From Fischerella sp. CENA71 (GTDB taxonomy: Bacteria; Cyanobacteriota; Cyanobacteriia; Cyanobacteriales; Nostocaceae), in the NCBI GenBank assembly GCA_024239075.1, contig JANBVI010000021.1, positions 1 through 42,059 on the forward strand: a stretch of 42,059 nucleotides of DNA. Reading direction: 5' to 3'. A program made the position numbers and the translations under genes. Each line of letters starts with the position of its first letter. Positions within the stretch are counted from its first letter, which is position 1. Below the pieces are notes generated by a model that saw only the letters and a list, made by a program, of their open reading frames with translations, ran no database searches and had not been told where the DNA came from. This document shows positions 6,574-13,548 of this stretch, in pieces.

Positions 6574-6646
6574 GGGGAATTAGCTCAGTTGGTAGAGCGC
6601 TGCGATCGCACCGCAGAGGTCAGGGGTTCGAGTCTCCTATTCTCCA
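6574..6646 (+). tRNA. tRNA-Ala (anticodon CGC)
   Basis: A full cloverleaf folds by hand. The acceptor stem is GGGGAAT with ATTCTCC, including the G3-U70 pair that marks alanine tRNAs. The D arm is GCTC/GAGC, the anticodon stem CTGCG/CGCAG with loop ATCGCAC, and the T arm AGGGG/CTCCT with loop TTCGAGT. The anticodon CGC at 6607-6609 reads GCG. The discriminator base is A and CCA is not encoded. A HIP1 octamer (GCGATCGC, 6602-6609) overlaps the anticodon stem-loop. Confidence 0.93.
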
Positions 6647-6647
6647 T

Positions 6648-6804
6648 TCACCTTGAATCCATATACAGCAACAATGCATCGAATGCGATAACCGCAGTAT
6701 TGGTGCATTCCTTCTCAATCAAGGTGATATCTCGGATGAAACTAAATTTCAAATCGATTCCCGTAAATCGATGGAAACCTGATGCGCTTCGTGGGACGCA
6801 TCAG
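6648..6804 (+). other. Spacer with nested inverted repeats after the tRNA
   Basis: TCACCTTGA (6648-6656) is matched by TCAAGGTGA (6719-6727). Inside these, GAATGC (6681-6686) is matched by GCATTC (6705-6710). A further hairpin, CTGATGCG (6779-6786) with CGCATCAG (6797-6804), follows. No gene is seen. This may be a structured tRNA trailer, a terminator region or the edge of a mobile element. Confidence 0.35.
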
Positions 6805-6824
6805 CAATCTCTAGAACGCCATTG

Positions 6825-6944
6825 ATGAAGGGGCATCCTCGAAAATTGGGACTTGCATACCAGGATGGTGAGATTGAAGTTTTCTTAGCAGCGGGTTACA
6901 CCCAACAGCATCAACACTTAGGAATTAATTACGAATTGGTATGA
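6825..6944 (+). pseudogene. Short orphan frame, possible gene tail
   Basis: An ATG at 6825 opens 39 codons (MKGHPRKLGLAYQDGEIEVF and so on) that read like the end of a real protein. There is no clear ribosome binding site, and the frame overlaps the end of the next minus-strand gene by 20 nt. I cannot name the family. It is probably a remnant of a gene cut when neighbouring DNA was inserted or lost. Confidence 0.25.
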
Positions 6945-7308
6945 GTTGAATTTCTCCACCTTGGGGTTTTGATAGTGCTTGTAATTCTTCCCAACTATAA
7001 TGACTAGGTAATTCAATCGGTTTGTGATCGGCTCCTAATCCTAATCCAATTGTCGGTTGAAGTTCTTCCGTAAATTCTTCAACATATCCTGCCAGTTCAT
7101 TGCCTGCAACCCCACCAGCAATCGCACCTGCAACTCCACCAATCGTAGCACCTACCTTACCAGCAATTGAGCGACCGAGTGCGGCTCCAGCAATTCCACC
7201 TCCTGCTGCTCCCAATCCTATTGCAATAGGATGAGCATGAGAGGGTGTTTCAGGAGAGGTTTGGGTTTGGTTTCGCACTTCCAAATCAGGTTTTTCTTCG
7301 TTGCTCAT
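6925..7308 (-). CDS. Glycine-zipper domain protein
   Basis: From ATG 7308, which has AAGGAG 6 nt ahead, the product has 127 residues. A further 17 codons upstream are open but contain the ribosome binding site. A polar N-terminus is followed by a glycine- and alanine-rich stretch at about residues 29-75 (IGLGAAGGGIAGAALGRSIA and VGATIGGVAGAIAGG). Its small-residue spacing is typical of glycine zippers that insert in or associate with membranes. The C-terminus (HYSWEELQALSKPQGGEIQL) is soluble. Cyanobacteria have many such small proteins, often stress-related. It ends the minus-strand group with the HPP and DUF1622 genes. Confidence 0.7.
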   Translation of the reverse strand: MSNEEKPDLEVRNQTQTSPETPSHAHPIAIGLGAAGGGIAGAALGRSIAGKVGATIGGVAGAIAGGVAGNELAGYVEEFTEELQPTIGLGLGADHKPIELPSHYSWEELQALSKPQGGEIQLIPIRN

Positions 7309-7363
7309 CACTTTCTCCTTGAAATTATTAAACTCTTGAGTATTTGTGTAGATCAGCATGGAA

Positions 7364-7882
7364 CTACTTTGGGCTAAGGTACACTAACAACCACAGGGCA
7401 AAGCGTTCTAGTCCAACCAACAAAGCAGTGATGCCCACAGCCAGACCAAACAAAACTAAGTTGTTTTCATTGCCAGCTTTTAAGGCAAAGCTTAAGGATG
7501 TAGCAACGGCTGGAGGATGCATAACATCTAACAGGATCATCAGCACGATTGTGATGATCATTGCAGTTCCCCCAGACGCATAACCTGAACCTAACAAAAT
7601 ATATGTTAAAAAACCGATCGCAGCTGCCATTATTTGAGAAATGACTAGAGTTCTTACCGTATTTGTACCGTGCTGAGGATCGAGATAAATGAGAAAGGCA
7701 CTAGAGGCAAGGGACGCAAATAACAAACGCTGGCGTGTTAGTACTTCGACTAGGGCAAACACGCTCAATATGACTACTGTCGGGGCAGTGGCTAATGCTA
7801 ACTCACCCTTCCAATTGAGGCGGCGGCGGAGCGATCGATTCGCCCCTTCTAAAGGCTTTAAGCTGGAACGATGAGGTTTCAT
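7364..7882 (-). CDS. HPP family membrane protein
   Basis: The 172-residue protein carries the hallmarks of the HPP family: LIYLDPQHGTNTVRTLVISQ near residue 65-84 and LDVMHPPAVATSLSFALKAG near 116-135, with four to five membrane segments. A plant chloroplast member of this family has been linked to nitrite transport, but most bacterial members are uncharacterised, so the substrate here is unknown. It overlaps the DUF1622 gene by four bases (ATGA), indicating coupled translation. Confidence 0.85.
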   Translation of the reverse strand: MKPHRSSLKPLEGANRSLRRRLNWKGELALATAPTVVILSVFALVEVLTRQRLLFASLASSAFLIYLDPQHGTNTVRTLVISQIMAAAIGFLTYILLGSGYASGGTAMIITIVLMILLDVMHPPAVATSLSFALKAGNENNLVLFGLAVGITALLVGLERFALWLLVYLSPK

Positions 7883-8379
7883 CGTATACTCCTATCAAGT
7901 TCCGGCTCCGGTAAACGGCGCTGTTCTCCTTGCTGAATCTCACGCTCCAAGAAATAATTTAGCAAGGTTCGCAGTAGGACGATCGCTCCCAAATTCAAAA
8001 TATCTTGGCGAGTTGGTGCTACTGCTGTCCGTAGAATATCGCTGGCAACAGTGAATTCCAAACCCAATGCTAGGACTCGCCCCAATTGCAGACGAACTCC
8101 TTCTGTAGCATCAAAATGTTGTTTGGAGCGAGAGAACAACAAGCGCAAATAGGCAGCAATGCCTCGAATCACTGCTCCACCAATCACAACGGCTGCGGCA
8201 ATTTCTGTCCCTGCTGCCAAGTAACCAACGATGACTTTCAGCCATGTCTCTAAAGGAGTTGTTTCCCTAGCCTCTTCCCCGCCTTCTACGTTCAAACTCA
8301 AAAGCAGAACTAGCCCTAGAATGAGTGCTAGGGGCAATAACAAATTAATCAATGAATCCCGTGATGGCTCTCTTTTCAT
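7879..8379 (-). CDS. DUF1622 family membrane protein
   Basis: The 166-residue protein has an N-terminal membrane segment (about residues 10-29), a second one around 45-75, and a stretch diagnostic of DUF1622: VRLQLGRVLALGLEFTVASD followed by ILRTAVAPTRQDILNLGAIV and LLRTLLNYFLEREI. Its biochemical role is unknown. It starts 6 nt after the GMC oxidoreductase gene and overlaps the HPP gene, so all three are probably one operon. Confidence 0.85.
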   Translation of the reverse strand: MKREPSRDSLINLLLPLALILGLVLLLSLNVEGGEEARETTPLETWLKVIVGYLAAGTEIAAAVVIGGAVIRGIAAYLRLLFSRSKQHFDATEGVRLQLGRVLALGLEFTVASDILRTAVAPTRQDILNLGAIVLLRTLLNYFLEREIQQGEQRRLPEPELDRSIR

Positions 8380-8385
8380 GCCTTT

Positions 8386-9960
8386 CTACTTCAATTGTTC
8401 AGCGATGCAATCGCCAACGCGCAACGCATTCGCCATAATCGTGAGCGTAGGGTTAGCACCTGAATTTGAAGGGAAAAAACTACTATCTACAACGTAAAGA
8501 TTATCGACATCATGGGTACGGCAATTGAGGTCAAGAACTGAAGTTTGAGGATCGCTACCAAATCGACAACTACCGCATTGATGGGCTACTGCTTGTTCAG
8601 GTAGATGAGTGCGGGGATAAATGCTAAATGGTAGGACGTGTTTCGCGGAGTGAGGAATTGACTTGAGTACAGATGTCCAACGGTGGATCAAGCGATCGCT
8701 TGCTTCGGTATTATTTAGTGTATAGTCAATGTGAATCTTGTCACCGACTAAACGAATCCGATTATTGGGGTCTGGTAAATCTTCTGTTTGCAACCACCAA
8801 CCAACTGACCTTTCAGCCAGCAAATGTCGCTCAAAATGAGGAATCAGCTTGACAAACGGAGCCATCAGTGGTGAAGCTTCTGCGGGAATCATATCGGCTA
8901 GGACATTGCCTGTATTCTGCACCATCCCCATCGGATAAGGAAAATCCGGCTCTCCCCAGTAAAAATCATTAACAGCGATGGTTTTTTGAAAGTTGGCGTG
9001 ATTTATTTCTATATGTATAGAAACGATCGCGGTTTCCAATTGTTTCATAAAATTCCGCCCTACTTGATCGGAACTGTTTGCCAATCCGTTGGGATGCTTG
9101 TCGTTAGCAGACCGTAACAACAAAGCAGGCGAGTTGACAGAACCACAGGCAACTACCACAATATCGCTTGTAAACCAATGCTTTTCCCCAGCGATTTCAG
9201 TTTCTACCTTCGTTACCTCTGTTCCTGATTCATTGGTATGCAACCGCAAAACTTTGGCATTAGTTAAAAGGGTGAAATTGGCATATTTTTCGCGGGTAGG
9301 ACGAATGGCGTTGACATCAGCATCGGCTTTTGCATGTACTAGACAGGGGTATCCGTCGAAAGTATCGCAGCGAATACAGGGACTTTTTGTGCGATCGCTT
9401 TCATTAAGCTTTAATCCTAGTGGTAGGTGAAATGGGTAATATCCCAGTTCGCGGATGCCATCAGCCAATTGCTGCATATCCGGCTCATGACTCACAGGCG
9501 GATAAGGATATGGCTGGCTGCGGGGTGGTTCGGTGGGGTCTTCTCCTTCCTTTCCATGCACGTCATACAGCTTTTCTGCCTGGGTGTAATACGGCTCAAA
9601 GTCTTGATATTTCAAAGGCCATTCGGGTGAAATTCCTCCTTTGTGAATTACTCTTTCAAAATCTCGCTCTCGTAATCGCACTAAGGCTGCACCATAGAGT
9701 TTTGTATTGCCGCCAACCCAGTAGCCTGTCTGGGGTTTAAAGGCTTTGCCTTGTTTGTCATACCATTGCTCATCTGTATGGTAGCGATGTTTTTGATAGA
9801 CTTCCTGTGGATTCCAGTTATCTTTTTCTCTCGGTAAAAAGTCGCCTCGTTCCAGTACGAGAATTTTTTTACCCGTGGGTGCGAGGTGGTGAGCTAGTGT
9901 ACCGCCACCTGCTCCCGTACCGATAATGATGATGTCGTAGCGTTCAGTGATGTTCGTCAT
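8386..9960 (-). CDS. GMC family FAD-dependent oxidoreductase
   Basis: This 524-residue enzyme of the glucose-methanol-choline family oxidises an alcohol or sugar hydroxyl using FAD. The dinucleotide-binding motif GTGAGGGTLAHHL lies at residues 14-26 and ends in VLERG, which binds the FAD ribose. The C-terminal catalytic part has HQCGSCRFGSDPQTSVLDL, with the active-site His, and SNSGANPTLTIMANALR, with the Asn. No signal peptide is seen. The closest types are gluconate/sorbosone-dehydrogenase-like GMC proteins, but the substrate cannot be read from sequence. A remnant gene lies just upstream. Its likely partners are the divergent lactonase and DoxX genes. Confidence 0.9.
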   Translation of the reverse strand: MTNITERYDIIIIGTGAGGGTLAHHLAPTGKKILVLERGDFLPREKDNWNPQEVYQKHRYHTDEQWYDKQGKAFKPQTGYWVGGNTKLYGAALVRLRERDFERVIHKGGISPEWPLKYQDFEPYYTQAEKLYDVHGKEGEDPTEPPRSQPYPYPPVSHEPDMQQLADGIRELGYYPFHLPLGLKLNESDRTKSPCIRCDTFDGYPCLVHAKADADVNAIRPTREKYANFTLLTNAKVLRLHTNESGTEVTKVETEIAGEKHWFTSDIVVVACGSVNSPALLLRSANDKHPNGLANSSDQVGRNFMKQLETAIVSIHIEINHANFQKTIAVNDFYWGEPDFPYPMGMVQNTGNVLADMIPAEASPLMAPFVKLIPHFERHLLAERSVGWWLQTEDLPDPNNRIRLVGDKIHIDYTLNNTEASDRLIHRWTSVLKSIPHSAKHVLPFSIYPRTHLPEQAVAHQCGSCRFGSDPQTSVLDLNCRTHDVDNLYVVDSSFFPSNSGANPTLTIMANALRVGDCIAEQLK

Positions 9961-9971
9961 GTTTGATTTTT

Positions 9972-10013
9972 AAACGCAAAGGAGCGCAGAGGTTCACGCA
10001 GAGGTACGCAGAG
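9972..10013. repeat. Dispersed heptamer-type repeat
   Basis: The sequence from AAACGCAAAGGAGCGCAGAGG to GTACGCAGAG is built from the short units GCAAAGG, GCAGAGG and GCAGAG. It is of a kind scattered through Nostoc-like genomes. It lies directly upstream of the GMC gene and covers the end of a gene remnant. Confidence 0.6.
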
Positions 10014-10179
10014 TGCTTTGTAATTGTTCGAGTGTTTGCATCTGGTTTAAGCGCATCAGTTGAGAGATGGCTGGTTGCAACTGCCAAGACTCGATCGCTT
10101 TTGTGGTTGTTTGTACCTGCTCAACTCGATGATTCAACAGCAATTCAATGGTGTGTTCAGAGAAGAAATCAGGCGATAG
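9994..10179 (-). pseudogene. Gene remnant upstream of the GMC oxidoreductase
   Basis: On the minus strand an open stretch reads SPDFFSEHTIELLLNHRVEQ, then VQTTTKAIESWQLQPAISQL, and ends in the dispersed repeat at 9994-9996. It looks like real helical coding sequence but has no usable start codon and is preceded by a stop at 10180-10182. A small helper subunit often accompanies GMC enzymes, and this may be what is left of one. The family is not identified. Confidence 0.4.
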
Positions 10180-10190
10180 CTATCAGCTAA

Positions 10191-10939
10191 ATGACTATAC
10201 TATTTATTATTAATTGATACATGATAAGTTATATCTGTGAAGAATATCAACACTTTTATCGAAGTTAAAATTATTATTATATTCAGCTTGTTAAACAATA
10301 ATTTACAAAGACTTGAGTTACTTTTGAGCAATTAAACAAAGTCGATTAACCCTAAATGCATCTTTATAAGCTTAGGCTAAAGCTTCAATTTAATTTTTGC
10401 TTCTATCTAACGGATTAATATTGATTTCTGCCTAAAGAGAGGTAATTATTTCATTTAAATTTCATTTTTTATCTATAATATCTAAATTAATTATGTGTTG
10501 TATTTGTAAAAAAGTAAACTTGTAAGCTATTCCGCATTTAATTTACAAAATTAGGGCAGGCTTTCCGTCTGACCTCACAAGATTTATATTTAGAGCATTG
10601 TGTATAACTTGAAAAACTTTTAGCCTGAAAATAAATTTTCAGCTAAAGATGATTATCTCAAAAAGTAAATATAACTTATTGTTAATTAAATCAGATTTGG
10701 TAAATTACTTCATTATCTATATCTACGGTTTGAGGTAAATGCAATTTCATTAAATAATAATTATGCCGAGCGCAATCATTAACGAAAAATTTGTGTTTAA
10801 TGACCAGCTATAAATCTATTATTTACAAGTTACACACTCAGGTTTTGGCAAAAATTTAAGTGCAACTTTATAGCTATTTTGCAGTAGCTTGAAGCTGCTA
10901 TTTATTATCTCCAACCAAATTAAATAATAGGAGGTTCCT
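10191..10939. other. Long AT-rich intergenic region
   Basis: About 750 bp without a supported gene separate the GMC and lactonase genes, so promoters for both presumably lie here. The clearest structure is a hairpin at 10621-10645: TAGC-C-TGAAAAT pairs with ATTTTCA-GCTA over 11 pairs with one bulged C and an AA loop. No tRNA, CRISPR or conserved RNA was recognised. Confidence 0.5.
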
Positions 10940-11845
10940 ATGCCACAAGTCGTTGAGATTTATGACGATCGCCTGCGTGCTATTGTATCGACTGATGCTT
11001 CACTGCAAAAGCTGGCCAACGGTGCAGTTCACAGTGAGGGCCCGGTTTACATGCACGAAGACGACAGTGTGGTGTGGAGCGATGCTCATGGCAATCGTCT
11101 GCTGCGGTGGAGTTCCAGTGACAACGTGACCGTCCTACGCGATCCATCTGATTATCAAAGTGGTAATTACCGCGACTTAGAGGATCGTCTAGTTGCGTGT
11201 TCGTCGGGTTTGCGTGCGATCGTCCGACAAGAACAAAATGGTGAATGGAAGGTTTTATGCGATCGCTACCAAGGAAAACGCCTCAACAGTCCCAATGATT
11301 TGGTAGTCAAAAGTGACGGCACGATTTGGTTTACCGATCCGCCCTATGGTATCACCGAGCCAGACCAAGGATACGGCGGCGAACAAGAACAAAGTGGAAG
11401 TTATGTGTATCGCTTCGACCCAGTAACAGGTGAGATTTATCCTGTAGTAACGGACATGGTACGGCCTAACGGACTGGCTTTTAGTCCAGATGAAAGTTTG
11501 CTGTATGTTTCAGATACAGCTGCATTTAATATTCCAGGCGGATCGCATCATATTCGCGTCTACGATGTCGTAGATGGTCGATGGGCAAAGAACGGACGGG
11601 TGTTTGCAGTTATCGAGCCAGGACAACCTGATGGATTGCGTGTTGATGAACATGGTAATGTTTTTACTAGTTCTCAAGATAGCGTGCAGGTATACGCTCC
11701 TGACGGAACTCGATTAGGAAAAATCTTTGTACCAGAAGTATGCGCTAATCTAACTTTTGGTGGAAAGGAACGCGATCGCCTATTTATCACAGCAGGCAAA
11801 TCCTTATATGCTATCGACCTGAATACCTGTGGTGTGCAGCTATGA
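10940..11845 (+). CDS. SMP-30/gluconolactonase family protein
   Basis: This 301-residue six-bladed beta-propeller probably hydrolyses a sugar lactone using a bound divalent metal. Family motifs are HSEGPVY (about residues 31-37, metal-binding Glu), GKRLNSPNDLVVKSDGTIWF (about 112-131, with the Asn-Asp pair), VRPNGLAFSPDESLLYVSD and PDGLRVDEHGNVF. No signal peptide is present, so it is likely cytoplasmic. AGGAGG 6 nt ahead fixes the start. It overlaps the DoxX gene by four bases and diverges from the GMC oxidoreductase, which could supply its lactone. Confidence 0.88.
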   Translation: MPQVVEIYDDRLRAIVSTDASLQKLANGAVHSEGPVYMHEDDSVVWSDAHGNRLLRWSSSDNVTVLRDPSDYQSGNYRDLEDRLVACSSGLRAIVRQEQNGEWKVLCDRYQGKRLNSPNDLVVKSDGTIWFTDPPYGITEPDQGYGGEQEQSGSYVYRFDPVTGEIYPVVTDMVRPNGLAFSPDESLLYVSDTAAFNIPGGSHHIRVYDVVDGRWAKNGRVFAVIEPGQPDGLRVDEHGNVFTSSQDSVQVYAPDGTRLGKIFVPEVCANLTFGGKERDRLFITAGKSLYAIDLNTCGVQL

Positions 11846-12411
11846 TTTATCAATTCGTGCTAGGTATAGCTATCGCTGTATGGATGCTACCGAAAGTAAT
11901 TACTCTTGGATTAGCTTCAGTTAATTATCCCTTCCTTGGGCCATATTTGTTGAGTTCTCTTGCTCATGCATATCCTGGCGGACTAGCAGGATTAGCACTT
12001 TTACTGCTGAGAGTGAGCGTCGGCGGTTTGTTTTTGATTCACGGCTACCCAAAGGTACTGCATCTGCGTCGATGGGCAGAATCTATTAATACACCTGTCT
12101 TTCTTTGCTTTATATCTGCATGGACAATGTTAGGTGGGGGATTGTTCTTAATCATTGGGTTACTTACACTTTTGGCAACTTTGCCGATATTGGCTTCTAT
12201 GTTGTTTGCAATATTGTTACATCTGATTCAAGGTAAGCCTTTTGTGGCTACAGATCCCTACTTAATTCCCGAAGACCAGTACAAAGGTCCTTTAGGAAAA
12301 GGCGAACCACCTAGTTGGGAAAAAGCTTTGATGTATTGCGTGATGCTGGTTGCGATCGCAGTTTTAGGTCCTGGTGCTTATTCACTAGATGCTGCGATTT
12401 TTGGGCGTTAA
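11842..12411 (+). CDS. DoxX family membrane protein
   Basis: The 189-residue membrane protein has about five hydrophobic segments. It contains LLLLRVSVGGLFLIHGYPKV, the usual DoxX N-terminal signature, and a late EKALMYCVMLVAIAVLGPGA segment ending in the SLDAAIFG typical of the family. DoxX proteins are linked to membrane redox reactions and to quinone or thiosulfate use in some organisms, but the role here is unknown. Its start overlaps the stop of the lactonase gene (ATGA), so translation is coupled. Confidence 0.82.
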   Translation: MIYQFVLGIAIAVWMLPKVITLGLASVNYPFLGPYLLSSLAHAYPGGLAGLALLLLRVSVGGLFLIHGYPKVLHLRRWAESINTPVFLCFISAWTMLGGGLFLIIGLLTLLATLPILASMLFAILLHLIQGKPFVATDPYLIPEDQYKGPLGKGEPPSWEKALMYCVMLVAIAVLGPGAYSLDAAIFGR

Positions 12412-12414
12412 AAG

Positions 12415-12498
12415 ATGGCACATAACCATAGCCACGGACTGCACGAACACGAAACTGTTATCAGCCTCTCACGAGTGAGTGCGCGTAGTGTCTCGTAG
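12415..12498 (+). pseudogene. His-rich N-terminal remnant
   Basis: ATG at 12415, 3 nt after the DoxX stop, opens MAHNHSHGLHEHETVISLSR and stops after 27 codons inside a GCGCGTAGTGTCTCGTAGAG repeat. A His-rich start of this kind is typical of zinc or nickel transporters such as CDF proteins. The gene has evidently been cut by the repeat or by a deletion. Confidence 0.4.
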
Positions 12499-12515
12499 AG
12501 AAAATTTTGCTTAGA

Positions 12516-13508
12516 TTATTCTGCAATTAGCAATACTGCGTGTCCGTCAGGGTCTTTAACTAAACAAGCTTGTTTATAAGGAAATGAGCGATCGCTAAAC
12601 TGCACGACTTGTGGTGATATAAACTGAACCCCATTACGTCGTAGCTTATCTACTAACAACTCAATATTATTAACAACAAGTTCAATTTGTACCCTCGCAA
12701 TATCGCAACTTTTCCAATCACTCGGTATGGAACGACCTTTTCCAGGCACAAGATAATCTAGCAGTTCAATTCCTAAACCACCTTGAACTGGTCGCAATGC
12801 TGTAATTTGAACTTCGGCTCCTGGTAAATGATCCATGCGAGCTTGAGTTGCACGCCAGTTGAGACTGCGGCTATCGATTTGCATTCCCAGAAGGTCGCGG
12901 TAAAAGTGTAGACTCTGTTCAGTGTTAGAAATTGCGATCGCACTATGATCGATTCCTAAAAACAAGCGATTCTGGTTCTGATGCCATTTATCTTGTCCCT
13001 TATCAGGCGGAAACCAAATTAACTCCAAATCATGTCCATCAGGGTCTTTAAATTTGAAAGCGCGGACACCACCAGAAGCTTTATTCCCTGGTGGTATTGT
13101 CTGCGGCTCAACTGAAATTGATGCAATAGGAAATGAGCGCAAGTGAGCATAAGCACGATCCATATCACTCACCACAATCGCCAAATGTTGAAACCATAGG
13201 TCATTACTTTGGGAATCGCTGGGGATAGGTTTTCCTTTTACATTGAGATACTCGATTAATTCGATGAGTTCATCACCTAGCCGCAGAGTCACAATGCGAA
13301 TTTTTGCATCAATCACGCCTTCTAGGTCGGTGTAATCCTGTCCTGCAACAGTGATGTCAGAAACAAGTTCAAACAAAAGTACTTGCGTGTAGAAATCCAA
13401 AGAGCGATGTCTAACGACAAGCCGCTTCGCGTCTACGCAGTTAGTTACTGTTAAGCCAATAGCTCTAATTCTTTGTACTTGTACATCAGTTTGATTAGGC
13501 GTATTCAT
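12516..13508 (-). CDS. Two-domain VOC family protein with repeat insertion
   Basis: The 330-residue protein has two vicinal-oxygen-chelate (glyoxalase/dioxygenase fold) halves. Metal-ligand-like positions include WFQHLAIVVSD and KDPDGHDLELIWF in the first, and GIDHSAIAISN and VKDPDGHAVLLIAE in the second. Such proteins bind a metal and act as dioxygenases, isomerases or resistance proteins; the substrate is unknown. In the first domain, the usual short link between TV(S/T)D and SLDFY is lengthened by about ten residues (NCVDAKRLVVRH), encoded by a dispersed repeat inserted in frame. ATG 13508 follows AAGGAG at a spacing of 9 nt; a TTG one codon earlier is less likely. Confidence 0.8.
   Translation of the reverse strand: MNTPNQTDVQVQRIRAIGLTVTNCVDAKRLVVRHRSLDFYTQVLLFELVSDITVAGQDYTDLEGVIDAKIRIVTLRLGDELIELIEYLNVKGKPIPSDSQSNDLWFQHLAIVVSDMDRAYAHLRSFPIASISVEPQTIPPGNKASGGVRAFKFKDPDGHDLELIWFPPDKGQDKWHQNQNRLFLGIDHSAIAISNTEQSLHFYRDLLGMQIDSRSLNWRATQARMDHLPGAEVQITALRPVQGGLGIELLDYLVPGKGRSIPSDWKSCDIARVQIELVVNNIELLVDKLRRNGVQFISPQVVQFSDRSFPYKQACLVKDPDGHAVLLIAE
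13406..13442. repeat. In-frame dispersed repeat inside the VOC gene
   Basis: GACAAGCCGCTTCGCGTCTACGCAG and its flanks resemble a short repeat (GCGTAGACGCGAAGCGGCTTG on the other strand) that is common between genes of Nostoc-like genomes. Here it sits within a coding region without breaking the frame. Confidence 0.55.
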
Positions 13509-13548
13509 CAATTAATGCTCCTTTTTATCAGAAAAATGCCTCCACTTC

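Noticed and set aside
9963-10190. 75-codon plus-strand frame upstream of the GMC gene
   Set aside because: It begins inside a dispersed repeat, and the opposite strand carries a more convincing gene remnant.
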